Shown one piece after another: positions 12,001 to 27,000 of a DNA stretch of 64,000 bases. The DNA lies in NCBI GenBank assembly GCA_023634235.1, contig JAMKCF010000013.1:8841827-8905826 (forward strand), given 5' to 3'. Each line of letters begins with the position of its first letter. The first letter of the stretch is position 1. The notes below the pieces were generated by a model. The model saw only the letters and a program-made list of their open reading frames with translations, was not told the origin of the DNA and searched no databases. Made by a program: the position numbers and the translations under genes. Origin of the DNA: Pisaster brevispinus. Its lineage: Eukaryota; Echinodermata; Asteroidea; Forcipulatida; Asteriidae.

Positions 12001-15000
12001 ACTTTACCATGTGTAGGTCACGCATGACCAGGCGTCGGCGCCAGTAACTTAGCCAGCAACTTCCTTTCCAGCGGCCCCCGTTGACACCACGCAAGTCTTA
12101 CGTCGCTTTATTTCAACGGCATCTCCCCGTCAGGAAAACACTATCAACTTAACAATTCAGAAATACCCTTTTTGCGAATGGGATATTTAGTTATTTACAC
12201 CCCCTTGGGACGTCGCGTACAGAGTGCAACCAGGAAGTTGGTTTTAAAGTGTGCAAAGGTCTTTGGGGAAATGTATGATATTTTGTAAACATGTTTTTCA
12301 GAAACGGGCTTGTATTACTAAGGCACTGGTACTACCATATTTGGCTTGACTGAAGTCAACAGGTTCCAGGCATTCAGAGACATGCATGTACACTTAATAA
12401 ATTAGGTCTACATAGTAAATTAAATGACGGAGAAACCACTTGTACATCCCCATCCCCCCCTTCCCCAATGGAGCATCAAAGCATACATATCTGGTTCAAG
12501 TTTCACCATGTCACAGAAAGAAAAATCACAACTTGGGCAAGTAGCTAGCCAAGATACAAGATACATACATAACATTGGTACAACTAGCCAAGCAAAATTT
12601 ATCTGCTTCACAGCTTTATGAAATTGTGCCCTGCCCATGAACACGTACAATAACTCATGTGACCCTTAAAGGCTTTATAACTTTACTTCAGCAGTGTCCT
12701 GGGTCGATCAAGTCCGCAAAATTTTCGGACTGTGCATCGGCAGGACCAATTAAATCGGCCATAATGAGAAGCAAGACCTTAACCTGTATTGCTTCATCCT
12801 TTGGATGGGAAGTAAAACCATTGGTCTTGTGTGTTGTGTAATGCATGTAAAAGAACCCAGTACACTTGTCGTTAAGAGATGTGCTTTGCCCTGTGTTTTT
12901 CCGGTATAGACTGCAGATTGCACCACAGCACCTTGATGCTATGTAAATGAATGGGTCTTATATTTTGAACGTAGCTCCGCATACCTTGAAAATACAGAAA
13001 AAATAATGGGCACTTTAAGACGCCCTCGGGTGTGATAAAGTGCTATATAAGAACTGCGTACTATTGTTACTATTTTATCCACAATATCAAGGGTGCAATG
13101 CCACGCCCCTCTCAAAAACAAAAACAAGGGTCTACACGTACCCTGACATGCGAGTACAACAGCACTTTTTCGTGCTCAATTCTTCCATCTATATACTCAG
13201 CTATTGAGAATATGTTTGAATCAAAATCCAATAAGGCATGTCTTTGAATAAGAAAAAACTCATGTGACTGACACAAACACCCAAAGTAATGAACCGGACT
13301 GTCCCGATACACACAATATTTCTGTTATTCCATATTTCAATCCATTACATCCTACACTCATTTTTTCTCTCGCTCCCCTCCACCCCTATTAAAATAAGAA
13401 GAAAGAAGAGAGAGAAGAAAAAAAAATAGTCTCACTGGTTGGCATGCATGGATGATACTTAATCAGTCGTAAGACTGGATGTTCCAAATTTCCTTCTCTT
13501 AGACTATTCCACTGTGAGGCCGAACGGGCAATGAACTACAAACACCAAGATCCAGAGTACGCCACAAACACACAGATTTTCATTAATGTGCCAGTAGGGA
13601 AAGACCTCGACAGGGACTTATTCTGAAAATGTCACTTGCTATCCACATTTGATCCGGAGGTGGATCTGGAATTTCTGAGTGAGGGCATGACTCCAAATGT
13701 CCGAATTCTCGGGTGTCTCTTTTTTGACAGTGTTTTATTTCACAGGTGAGGATTTACACATAAATGCCATCTTTGATGTTCCTACTTGTACTTTTCCAAT
13801 AAGAAGTCATTACAACCTTGTGAAATTGATCGGAAAACAGTCTGCAAAATGTGTTTGCATCAAAAGCGAGGCATCACACAAACACAGTTCCAAACACATT
13901 TCAGGGTTGACCGTAAGGATTGGGATGTTTACATAGTCTCCCTTCATAGAATGCAAGGGGTCTGAGCAGAGGGGGTCAAGCCCATTACGCCAGAGACCAC
14001 ACCCATGCCACATACCACCAACTCCCTCTCTATGGGTTCTTGTTTCACCCAAAATCAAAGTCCAAGTTTACAAACATGTGACTCACACGAGACTCTAATT
14101 CAGCATCCCCCACAGACAGCCAATCATGGTGTCTATAACCAAAGTACCCACTCACATCTTGTGCCAGTGAACTACATGCACACATTCAATGTTGCCTTGC
14201 GTGATTCTTGAGTTACAATTGGGACTCATGTATGTCCACAGGAAGTAGACTGTTAGATTGAAGTAGTTCCAACCTACCGATTGAGGGAGAAAAAAACTCT
14301 GCGACTGACTTGCCTCTTGATTCTGAGAGGGGGGGGGTAGGGGGTGACTAAAATGGTCACAAACACCTTGTTTATGTCACAAAGGTAACACACCTGAAGC
14401 AACTCCAGAAATGTAGCAAGATATTTTGGGGGCAGGAACATTTTAAAGAAAGACAAAACAGTAGCTCAGCTGTATTGGAAAGTAACAACTATTTTCAGAC
14501 TTCAATTAACAAAAATTGTTATGTGGATTGAGCAGCATTTTGGGTGAATTTATTCCGAGCCTCAAATTCCAAAAAGTTCAAGTTTTGGGCAAAACAGTTT
14601 ACGTAATGGGAACATAATTGGGTCTAAATGCTGAAACTTATCTTGCATGAAGCTGTTTAAATTCAGAGTACCAGATATTCACTCATGTTATTCCCTAAAC
14701 AGAAATCAAGCCCAGTAAAGTTATTTCTAAGGTGGTCATTTCATTTTGTTTGCCTCGGAAGATTCATTTGAAAGTTTGAAAATTATGCAAAGGGCAAGTC
14801 TGTTCTGACTTCTCTTGAATAATATCTCTGAGTATGTCATTTTGATGTGTTTTGTAAAAAGACTTTCATACAAATTGATCATTTATCTTATAAAGCGTAC
14901 ATTTACACTCCTTGCAAAATTGCATTGTTATTGCGTCGAATATCCCCGTTTGAAAAAAAACCAAAAAAACATATTGTATTTGTTTAAGTTTACAAAGGTC

Positions 15001-18000
15001 TTTTTAAAATGAAATGTCTGCAGATTTGTGACCAATCTACAATAAACTAACAAATCTACAATAATATGTAGCTTCTAATGAATCTACTATTACATGTTAA
15101 TTCATAAAAAATAATCTACACTTTCCCTATAACAGTGTGATGTCATAGAAAATGTAAACCAACACGGCAACATCTTCTTACAATCCCTCAAAATACTTGC
15201 CATTCAACTAGAAATAAAATCAAAAGCTCAACAGAAAATAAGAACTTGATATTGATCCAAAAAGAAACACACTTCCAAAACCAATGTTCTACATAAACTA
15301 TTCAAACCTTAAAATGGGCCAGAAGCACATGTTCTCGTAATAAAATAGGGTTGTGGTATATGTCCATAACCACAAGAGTAAGTTTAGAAGTAAATACGAT
15401 TAGGAAGAGGATGTTAAAGAAAGGGCAATGGCTTGGGTAGTTGACAGTGTTCTTAACAGGCTATGTGCAAAGCTTTATGTTGGCAGCAAATGTGAAGAAA
15501 AACAGATGCACTATTCCAGAAAAATATTGCGTGCACAAACAGATCCCTCGCCCTTCCACCCTTCCCCCAATAAACAAACAAACAAACAAACAAATACAAA
15601 AATCTGTAAAAAAAATTCAAAGAAAAACCCCAAACAACCAGTAAGGTTTGCGGTAACACTATATCCATGAATCTCTTTTATAAGTTGTGGTGGTTATGGT
15701 TATGACACCACCCCCCCCCCAAACATTTAAAGGGGCACCAAACACCAAGGACCACAACTCCTAAGACTAAGACCATTGTAAGAAGAGAGGTTTCTCATAC
15801 ACTGTACGTGGTGCAAGTCCAAACTGAACTAGATTGTGTCTCCATGCAAGGTGTCAAGTCCCACCTCATAATAACAATGCAACAACAAATATAGTACACT
15901 TATATTTTGTTTTCTAAATGGCACTGTAAAATAATGTATACAAACTAGAATTTGTTTAAAGATGACAATTTCAAAAGAATGTGAAGGAAGTCCAGGTTTT
16001 TGTTGGTGGGTTATTTGGGCATTTGCATGAGCTCCAAGATAATACACCTCCATTGCCTCATGAAGTTTATGGCTAGTGCAGTATGAAAGTTTTCCATTTT
16101 CTTTCCAATTCCAGCGAAGCTTTTTGATTTGTTGCAAGAGGTTGTTTTTTCCTTTCATTTTCACATACAAAAACGTGATTAATGTACCATAACCAGAGCA
16201 GGTTTTCCCTTTATGCAAGACCTTGACCTTTTTTTTTTTTTTAAGTATGATTTCATTCAATGAATGTGACCTTTTTAAAGTCGGCATGCAAAATTTATAC
16301 AATAAAAACTGCTGCTTGCCTTAGGGTATATAATTTCCGCTTTTTTTTCCAGAGAATTTTATTCTTTTCCAAAAAAGATAGAAGCTGCCATTTTTTATGA
16401 GGCCCTGCAGCACTGTAAAGAATGAAGCAGCTGAACTTTGGAGATTGCTCAAGCAAAATACAGCCACTTAATTTTGTTAACACCTTCCCGAAGGCCAGAG
16501 GGTTGGTGTGGGGGTCGCATCCAAGCGTGTCAACCCGCGCCGGTCGCTCCCATTGTCCGAGGTGTTAAGGGATGATAAGAATGCGTCAGAGTTCACTGCT
16601 GATGCCTCCTGCCCATGTGCAGCAAGGCAGAGGATACAGCCCCCAACATTGTGGCTGGCTGTCTGACGCGACACCTGCTCACGCGGGGTTCTTCATTAGG
16701 GGGTTGTGGGCATCAAAACACCAGCGCCCAATTAGCATTTTCAGCAACGTGGGCCCGCTAACCTGCTCAGAAAGCTTCTTAACAATTATTTCTCAAGCTA
16801 GAATTGAACAGAAACAAACAACATACCCAAAACAGCATTTCAAAAGGTTTTGGAATTTACAGCAACTTGACTGCTAATCTAAAATAGTCCAGGAGCCCAG
16901 CCAGGTTTAATCATATGTTTTGAGAGCAAAAGGTTGTAAGTAAAGTGCTGGATATGTACAGGGGTTACCAAGCAATTTCAAAAATATCTTTAAGTGTACT
17001 GAGTGGTTGCTTATGGAGGAGGAGCCCCCTAAAGTTGCCAAAGTTTTTGATTTAATCATAATCTGATGAACTTCATGAATGTGGCTTAAAATGCCTTGAA
17101 TCTGCATACAGAGTGACTCTTACCATTGAAAAGCCAAACTCGTGTTACCATGGAAGTGCTATAATTTGAACTGCAATAATTCAAATCAAGTCCTTGAACT
17201 TTACAATAATGAGGGTAAATTGCATCATTCCCCAACGTCACAGCCTGTGCTCTCTTTGGGAAAAAAAACCCCTAAAAATCAACCAGCTGTAATTAAATCA
17301 GTCAAGTTAGAATAATTTTGGACATACCAATTTCCTCCTGTCTGAAAGATGAAAGAACTCAAACCTAGATTTTGTCTGTGGCTGATCAAAAGTTGTCTGA
17401 TATTTACACCAAGTGATATTTTGGTTGATAATAATTTGACAAGAAGGGCCTAATTACAAAGAATTGTTTCTGTTAGACAAGAATCGGCTCTAGTGTAGCA
17501 GAAAATTCGGCACTATATTGTGGGTGAGGCATGCTTTTTTGCTCGTGCATGTTTGAACTTTTCATAACAATGAAATCCCCACACGTGTGCTAAGGAAACT
17601 CAGTACTACACAATTACGTAGAGAACAGCAATGGGGAACTTTGGGGGACTTTTGGTGGCAGAAGGCTTACCAGGTAAATCCATTGTTTTCGGAAGTCTGC
17701 ACAAAATCCACGGAACTTGTATGCCTCGAAATATGTCCACAGGACTTCTAGAACTCAAAATATATCCACAGTACTTGTATAGCTCAAAATATTTACTTGA
17801 CCAGAATTTTGCTTGCAAGACCAGCTCAATATTTTTTCTGCACTGGATTTGTTTGTGCAAGACCAGAATTAATATGGGAAAAAACTTTCTACACATTTTA
17901 ACTGTTTGTATTTGAAAAATATTGCTGCACATTTTTTTTATTAGCAAATATGGATCATGATGGTGACAAGTCAAAGATGATATTCTTGTCAGGATTTTTT

Positions 18001-21000
18001 TAGCTGATAACTCGTCTCTGCTTAGTTAGAAATCACTGTGCTTAGTAAACTTTTGCAATTGGGAGCTGCATGAAACTGTGCCTAGGTCTTTCCCAACAGA
18101 CAGGATGAAGACAAGGTTACAATTAGACCATGGGGTAGGTATTGAAAAGGGGGCATGAATTGGGGGTTCCATCTCCATCTCCATACCATGCAAAATTTGA
18201 TGTACAGGGGTTTTCGATGGTGCTGAATCCAAGTATGGTTGTTGCCAAGCTCTAAAACTGCACGTTGATCGAACAAACCGATTTTGGAAACATTTTTGGT
18301 CAAAAATAGTATTTTTTGAATAACATCTCCATTCACGGGACTTAAACGTAGCAGGGTATAGAGTTTAATGTCGGTACCTTCCCAGCAGTGGGGATATTGG
18401 CAAAAAATGAGTGATGTGGTTACTGAAGAGTAGGAAGGTTGGCAGTCTTAACTACTTCCCTGTAAACATAAGTACGCGTAGTTTAAGAAAGAGAGATTCC
18501 AACATAACATAATTTCTGCATGTAAGTCACTTCATATTGGCAGCAATCGGGACTTCCTGACCCTTCCTTAAAAAACCTTTCACTTTCGACCGCATACAGA
18601 GCTATTTTGGGGGTGTCATTAAAGGGTTCAGTACATCAATGGTTTTGGGACAAATAAATCAACTCCCAGATTCTAGTCAGCCTGTAAAACAAGTCATCAA
18701 GGTCAGTGATCACATTTGAGTGGAAAACCAAAAAGAAGATCATGTTGACTCAGAGACTATGTGAAATATCACATCAGGCTAATTCTATGGCATTTTAAAA
18801 AAAATGAACAAAGACGAAATCAACTCATCATGCATAATCTTCACAACATTTTGTCACTATGAACTGGTTTGATTGGCTGAAAGTTTTACTTGTTATTTTC
18901 CCTTCAATGTGCCAGGCACTAAATGCGGTATTCGTAGAGGAGACAAAAACTGCTTTGAATTTAGTTTAAAGTCTGTAAGTTTTCGATGGATTTATCTGGG
19001 CCATCTGCATAAATTTCCAGACATTTTCATTCCCCTGATACTCAAGAGTACATACAAGATGACTAAAAAAGCATAGTATGGTTATGAGTAGAGGAAAGTT
19101 TCTGCTGTGAAACATTGAAGAAACACAGCTATGTACAGGGACCGATTAACTCTAGCTATGTCAAATTACTGTGAAGGGTTTGCCTGTGGACAGACAAAAC
19201 AACATTTAGCTAGACAAGTGGGCGACTTGAACTTTATTCCCCTGACGCCATGCATGCCTAATAGTCCAGTAAAAATAAAGCACCCCCCCCTACCAAACCG
19301 ACATTGATGATTATGCATTTATGCATGTCTGTTGTGTCTACACAAATATACTGGTTGGTTGTTTGTCACTAGCATTAACGTTCCTTTTAAATTGTTCCAG
19401 ATGAATGTCTAATGATTTATTTTATTTTAAATAACACACCTCTCTTTGATTCTCCATCCTGATTGGCTAAAATGCTGTCACATGGTGGTGTATAGGCTAG
19501 TACCCAAACTGTGCCAGAATAATGAAATATTCATGAACGTGCATGCTTTTTATGCATCCAGGCACTAGTCTTTTAATTTTTACCCCAGTTACAAGAGAAC
19601 AGTGCCTAGTTGAAATGCTTTATAATTTTATTTAAAAGGCCTGGCTGTACAGTGTTATAATAAAACATTGAACAGCATTATTTGGGCACAAGTGAATACA
19701 CCACCTACCCACAACCCAACCCCCCAGGCCTTGGGGGAAATAGTGTCAATTTGTGCAGAGCTACTGCCTTCACTGCCAGTCAATATAATACTTTGCTCAG
19801 AACTACTGTAGTGACAGAATTTGCTCAGAACATGGTTTCACTCATGATTAGAGTGTGCGCTAGGTTTTATCTACACTGTGCTATATGAGAGTCTGTCATC
19901 ATTTTTCACAATCTCATACATGTACACTGTTCAGATACCTACGCACGCAAAATTTATATCTACATCCCATAAGCAGGAACAATGTATATATTATGCAATT
20001 CACTGTACAGTGATGTACATTGATGTACATCATGTACCTACCTGGTACCTGTAGACATTTATATTCTTACACCAAATCTGTGTTATGTTTGATGTAAACA
20101 GTACACTGATTACCCATACTCTACAAAAAGCAACCAGTCCAGTGTTTCTTTCCAGCCTCGTTTTGGTTACATTAAATTGAAAGACAGAAAACAAAATGGC
20201 CATACCGAAGTTTGACAAACAATCCTGTTGGTAAGTGATGATGTTTTGGAGCCAGAAGTATGCTATAAAGAGATGTAGGCCAACATGTACATAAGTATTC
20301 GTTACATTGCATATCCGGATCGAAAACGTCATTACTTACCCAGAGGATAACTGTCATAATAATCAACATCATTTTAAGTCCATGTATTTTCAACACATTT
20401 TTAAAATAGAAAATAGGAAAATTAGAAGTCAAAAGTGTCTTTCAGTTATAAATTTTCTCAGAACAAATGTGTTTCAAACCAGGTTGTGTTTATTTATTTA
20501 TTTTGTTTAACAGTAGCGCGAAAATACCACATCTGCACCATAAACCAAACTGATGTGAATAAACAACAACAAAATACACACAAATTTGTCTCCAGGATGA
20601 ATTTTAAACATGTCAACAAGCTCCACCTTCCCCCTTGCATTAAACCAACTCAAGCAGAATGCAAAATCATACCGTATGATCATGGTTCATGACAACGAAC
20701 ACCAGCCAACCAAAAAGAAGCAGAGGGAAAGAGAGAGAGGAAAAAAAAAAGCGGACAAGAGCTATAGAGAGTAATTCCAAGGCAACTCAGTGTTACGTCA
20801 GATGAACTGCTGAGCTGCCGTTAGGGGCTAGAAGGCTGAGTCACAGTTACCATGGAAACCGTGGCTGGGCAGGCACCGTGGCCAGGCGATAAGCTGGGTT
20901 GTTTTGCGTACGCTGATTAGCTAAGATGGGATCTGGTCGGCAAGTGGCGATTTTTATTTGTATGTTGCGCTGTTAATAATTTAATGGTCTATGCGTATGG

Positions 21001-24000
21001 TCTGTAATGGTATAATGGGTTCTTCATTACAACCAGGACATTGTGCAGGCACACGGCTGAATTTCTAAAATATTTAATTAGTCCAAAATTGTGTACTGAT
21101 TTCAAAAAATTTCTTCAATTAGTCCAAAATAACATTCGGTATTAATTGGGTAAATGGCTAAATGGCTTACCTGGTATCACAATATTATTTCTGCGAGTTA
21201 ATTTTATTATTTTTACCCCCAAGTTGAGCATGAACTTATAACATTTTGAGGAGCTTCATATCAATTCACCGTATTTTTGACCGCATGAGGGCGTGGTGTA
21301 AACCAAGTTTACGTGATGCAAACAAATAAAACAAACTGGTTTTCATTTGTTTTAATTACTATAATTCATCTGGCCACTGATGCAAGAAAACAACACACTC
21401 GCTCTCAAAGATAAGATAAAAAAAATTATTGTGATGCAAGAAAATTCACCGTTAAAGAGCCCCCATGAAGTCAACAATATGGTCCATTGTAGGACTGGTT
21501 GTTTTCTGTTGCTTCTTTGTGCATTGTTATTTTATTCTGTGGGTTTAATTAACACAATTGTTGGTAGCTATGATGATGAGTCATTATGTGTCTGTTATGG
21601 AATGTTCCCATGTTCAAAACTTATTTACAAAAGCATTTTTCACTTTGAATAAGCAAACAAATAATTCAACTTTTCTGAATGTGACATCACCCGGTATTAT
21701 TTACATTTCAGAGGGAAAAAATTGCTTTAAGAAAAATATAATTCTATTTGCTTGTTTGCCAGAACATTTAAACAAGTTGAAGTATAATATTCTGAAAATG
21801 TTGTTTGAAAATTATCTGTATTAATCTGTAAGGAGCATGGCATTAACTTTAGTCAAACATTTTAACAGCTCATTGTTATATTTAGACTAAAACTACCCAC
21901 TCTACTGTTAAAACATGTTGTTTATATTATGGACTAGTCAGGATTTTAGGAAACCCTAAATAATGTTTGTCACACATAACTATCTGGAACACTTATATCA
22001 CATCAACCACCATCAGCCAAAGAGCACAAAGAGCTGTAGAATGAATAGTCCTTTTTAAATCCAACTTATCAAACCTACACATCACCTTGGCCCACTTTTT
22101 CTGGTACACCTTTATTCTTTTCTATAGCAAATCGACCAATTGAGTTGTTTTCTAAGAAAGTTGTTACTATATACACTATATCAAACATGTCAGAAGCACA
22201 CAAGCTTTGGCAAGCGGACTACATGTTAATCCTGACAGTAGGTGTGTGGATATAGCACAATTCTAACTATTGTTACCTGTACATCAAATTGTTTGAATAG
22301 CCTTATTCCTGCAATGTAAATCAGTTAAATGAGTCTGAGATACCTAAACAGGTAGTGAACTGGCAAACATTCAAACACAATACAAATCTGTGATAAACAC
22401 ATGCCGGCCTCCTCAAACCTTTTTGTAAAAAAAAAAAAAAAATTCCAGTTGAGCTTCTCACATATTATGGCTTATCAAGACTATGGGATGCCAAAATGAA
22501 GAACAAGTACATGTAAATGTACATATATATGTACGCACATTACGAATATACATCAAGTAGTCAAAATCTGAACTTTGGTAAGAGTCCCATTTGGGCTTTT
22601 CACATTGCTTACAATGTATACGGACCATGTGATGCCACAGTGAAGAACATGTACAGCATTACGAATTCACATCAAGTAGTCCCATTTGGGCTTCGCAAAT
22701 TGCTTAAAGACTAAATGCCGAATAAAGCTAGCACAGACTGGTTCCTGTCAAATGTAGACAAGATGATTCTACCAAAGCATGTCAGGAACTTGACACCGAT
22801 AGATAACAGACAGAGAGGCACTGTAACACCAAATATTTATAATAGTTTTCAAATTTACCGTCAGTTTTCCTTGTGGTTTATTACTTGATACCAAATATTT
22901 CTGACAATATCTGCCATTTCTAGAATCACCGATTTATTCTTTTGCAGTTACTTCTTGAAATGGATTGACAACAGGCCCTACATACTCTCATTTAAGCTAC
23001 AAATGTCCATGTTTTCTTCATCAGAAACTTTGTTTGCTGACAATTCAATCTTGACTTCTAAACACTAAGAAAACGATTGTACACAATCATGTACAAAATA
23101 GGTTACACACCTTTGTTCCGACATCCCTATGTTCAGCCACCCCATTGTTCCGACACCCCAAATGTATAATCCTAATCCTAACCCTCACCCTAACTCAAGC
23201 ATGTAGATCATGAAGGGTTATCGGAACATAGGGTTGTCAGAACAGCAGTCACTATAAAATAACCACACAGGAGAACCAATTAACAGGCATGGGGAAGGTT
23301 GGTTCGTCGTTGCGTTTTGATGTAAAACAAAAAGAACCAACAGCTACCATAAGCCAACCTCAATTAGTAGAAAAGATGCTTTGTACCCAGCAAGTCAGAT
23401 TAATAGTATGTGTTGTAATTATACAAAAATTGTTTGCCCGAGTAAAAGTTTGTGTAAAAGCTCTGTAACATCACCAGAAGAAGTCAAAAGTACATAGAAT
23501 CTTATTTTGGTTTCACCCTACATTAACATGCGACTAAACCCAAATAACAGTCTTGATCCCGATGCAATTATTACATAAAACTACACTGAAATATATGTGA
23601 TCTGTTTTACACAACAGGATGTTTAGACAACCATGCAACTAACAACAGCGTACAGACAGTAGAGATGGAATGAGGTCAAATGTCAGAGGTCAGAGATCAC
23701 CCTACCTGAAAGAAGCCTGGAGGCATTGGACCGCTGGGAGGCATTCCATCGTTAGGGGGCATCTGACCTAATACTGGACTGGGAGCTGCACCGCTCTGGA
23801 AAGAGAACAGCAAAAACAACATTACTTAAGGTTATTTCTGGAGATGTGTGTTTTAACAACCGTTGCAACAGTCGATTTAATTTCTTATATAATGCAAATC
23901 TAAGAGTCAGGTTGATTTCTGTGAATGCAAAGTGAATTTCATGATGTCAGGGATGTTGAGATCTGGCAATTTCACAAACAATTGCCTCGAGTTTGCATTT

Positions 24001-27000
24001 GAATAAAACATAAACAGGCCTAAAGACAATTTTTTGTCTCCAACCAGACCTTGAACTTTACGGAAGCGCTAAAGGCAAAAGCCTCTCTGCCCCTAATTGG
24101 TTACTGCCTCGGGGCCCCCTGAAATGTTCAAATAAACATTATTTATTTTTTTCATCTGTAAGTGTACATTCAAAGGATGATTTGCTTTTCTCTTCTTGCA
24201 GACAAATTTCCTGTCCTCTTACCAACAGCACTGGTAAAATTTATCTTCAAACACATGTCAATGTTTATCTATAATTGCATTTGATATCATGTTAAAAGAC
24301 AAGTGTGAAAGATGCCATAATTTTTTTAAACAATTTTGTTTTGGGGGCCTCGCAGAGATTTCTTGACACATGTTGGTTGTTTTTTTATGGAGGGGGGGTC
24401 AGTTTTAAACTTTTTTTATTAGAAACAAAAACTGCTATGCAATCACCCAAATGGTACCATGAGTTGGCAATCAACTTTTATAAATATTGACTGAATATAA
24501 ATACTTCAGGTAGTTTTTATCTCTCAAATCATTTTTACAATGTAAATTAAACCAAAAAATGCTGCCCATGAAAAGCCTGTGATGTGTCTGATTGAGTCAA
24601 GTAAAAAACTCAAGACGGCTCATATCTCAAAGTGTATATGTTGGGCGCAATCTTTGAAGATGGCCTTTTTTTAAATTCGCGCGGTGTACCATTTTTTTAC
24701 GCCACAATCTTTGTTTCCTTGCATGATTTTAAAATTTGCGCAGGGTAGCTCTGGCGCAAACTTTGCACACCGCGCGATCTTTGTCGTTCAAACGTAATCT
24801 TCACCACTTGTCGTGAAATATAAGCTGTATGAAGAAATTTTACCTCAATAGTTTAAAAAGTAGCAAGATGCTGGATTTTTACGTATGGCTGAAGCGAGTC
24901 TTTTGTTCAAAAACTTGGAGAATGTTGTAAAAACAGGAATGCTCACGAACTGTAAGTTCCTAATTTCTTGCGTGTAACTCCAGTAGTGAAAAGTTCAACA
25001 CATGGAAGGCTCTCCTTATGTCGCCGAAGGAGCCTCTTCAGGGGAATTCCTTTAGGATAATTAATAATCCTTTCCCCTTTTTCTTGTCTTATGGTCAAGC
25101 TTATTGTCGAATCTGATCGGTAATTTCCCTTGCAAAACTCCTCAAAGGCTTCCTCCATTATTTGCAGTTATTCAGCTTGTCACGAACAACCGCAATAGGA
25201 CGCTTGTAGTTCGGAAGGAAATTGTTTATGTAAACTATGTAGTTCGTGTCAATTTCGTGTCCCAGCCGCGCAATATTTATTGGTGTGGACAAACTTCAGT
25301 TCAAAAATTGCGCGTACGCAAATTTTTAAATTGGCTTGCGCGAATTTAAAAAAAGGCCATCTTCAAAGATTGCGCCCAACATATACATTGCAGGCGGACA
25401 CTTTGTTCTTGTAAGGGCGAGGCAATTTGTCCTCGGGCAAGAGCACCTCATTGAGGGAAATTTAAATTTCTACTGGAACATTTCAAAGGGGCATCAAGGC
25501 AGTGGCCGAGAGCGATTGCCTCCGCTGCCTCCGCTGCCTCCTTGAAGTGTCAGGCCTGCAGTTTATGTACGCTGACAACGTTATATTTACACTCGCTAAA
25601 TTAGGCTAATAGCCCAGATACGATGATCAGCCCATCATTTCTAGCTGCATCAAGCCTTGTGCAGGCACGACAATTGAATGATCTGTCAACAACATTTAAT
25701 AGAGGCCCTCGTATCTCCTGCTCTTATTAAGATAATTTTTTATGATGATTGGTTGTCGCTTTCCAGACACCTAAAACATGGGGTCGTGTCCGGTGCATAT
25801 GCCACATAGAGAAGTGTGAAAATAGAAACACAATTTTTTTTTCCCCCGCGGGTTACAGGATGTGCACAACATTGGTAAGATTAGCAAAATCAATGTTTAC
25901 AGATTTGCACATAGCTTTACAGTATCATGGTGGAAAGCATCCCTTGAAACAGTTTTTGCCTAAAATGCTATGTTTTTGACAAAATGGGTAATACAATAGT
26001 TCTGATCTCGCGAGACCAAAACTTGATGTTCTAAAACAATGGAAACATCATGCGTTTTTGTGAATTTTTTCCCCCACTATTTTCTTGTGACTCATATGAG
26101 CCCAGATTTTCACAGGTTTGTTATTTCATGTGTGTGTCAGATCACATCAAGTGCAGCAGAGCTACTAAAGCATAACAAGCAGCTAAGCACATGAAGCACT
26201 ACCAAATTTATGCCTACCAGAAGAACGTTACCAGCCAAAATACCATGTCACATGTACCACATGTGACTGGTACCATGCTTATTTTTCCTTAGTGTAACAG
26301 TTTTAAGCTTTTTTTTTTTTTTTTTTGCTTAAGCAGCTTCGATGAAATTGGGCCTTGGTCTTTGCCAATTACCAATGTTGTACATGTGCTTCAAAGAATA
26401 ATTGTTGATATCTAGAAGAGTACACTGAGTTATCATCATTTAGTTTTTATTAATTATGCCATAATATAACCAACCTCGTCAAACATGGTGGTAACATTTT
26501 GGAGAATATTTTCAAATAAAGAATGATTTTTTAACAGAGATTTGTGTATGAATCCTATAATGCTTTGTTTGATTTGTCGAAGTGAGATAGAAATAAGATG
26601 CAGAAAAGGGGAGCCTATTTTATTTAAGAATATTAGTCAGGATGATTGGCACTGATGTTGTCAAAAAAAATTTTTTGTTTAATTTGTCATGTTTCATATC
26701 TTGTATGAAAATAGGTCTAGGGTTGAAAAGCTATGCTTCACTCAAACCTAAGTGGTGTCCAATGATTTGACCAAACTTTTCATAACTTGGTTACTTAAAT
26801 GTAATATTGACCTAAAGTCAGCAGTGAATATGTGCAAGGATAATAATAATAACAACACTATATTGTCACTGTTTCAAGGAAGAAATACTTTTACCCCCTG
26901 CAGCCCAAACTTTTCAGTTCTGAGAAAATCACGTTTGAAGTTCAACTTTTTTGGAAGTCTTTGTTTCATTTACTATAAGTCACTTAATCTTTGACATCTT

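Larger units (their letters stand above)
8718..23705 (-). other. SSBP intron B-C (15 kb)
   Basis: Non-coding. Recognisable content: SINE-A copy (10263-10500), SINE-B copy (12769-13075), CpG-rich island (16485-16770), X-box-like site (20846-20859), degenerate tandem duplication (22443-22715), SINE-A tail (22858-22893) and an inverted-repeat element with telomere-like sequence (23116-23252). No further 30-nt microexon resembling those at 4.4 and 7.5 kb was found by eye, but such short exons are easy to miss. Confidence 0.6.

Noticed and set aside
15829..16302. 157-codon minus-strand ORF
   Set aside because: Contains poly-Lys from homopolymer runs and no family match; ordinary intron sequence.
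23170..23205. interstitial telomere
   Set aside because: Only a few degenerate CCTAAC-type units inside a small inverted-repeat element.
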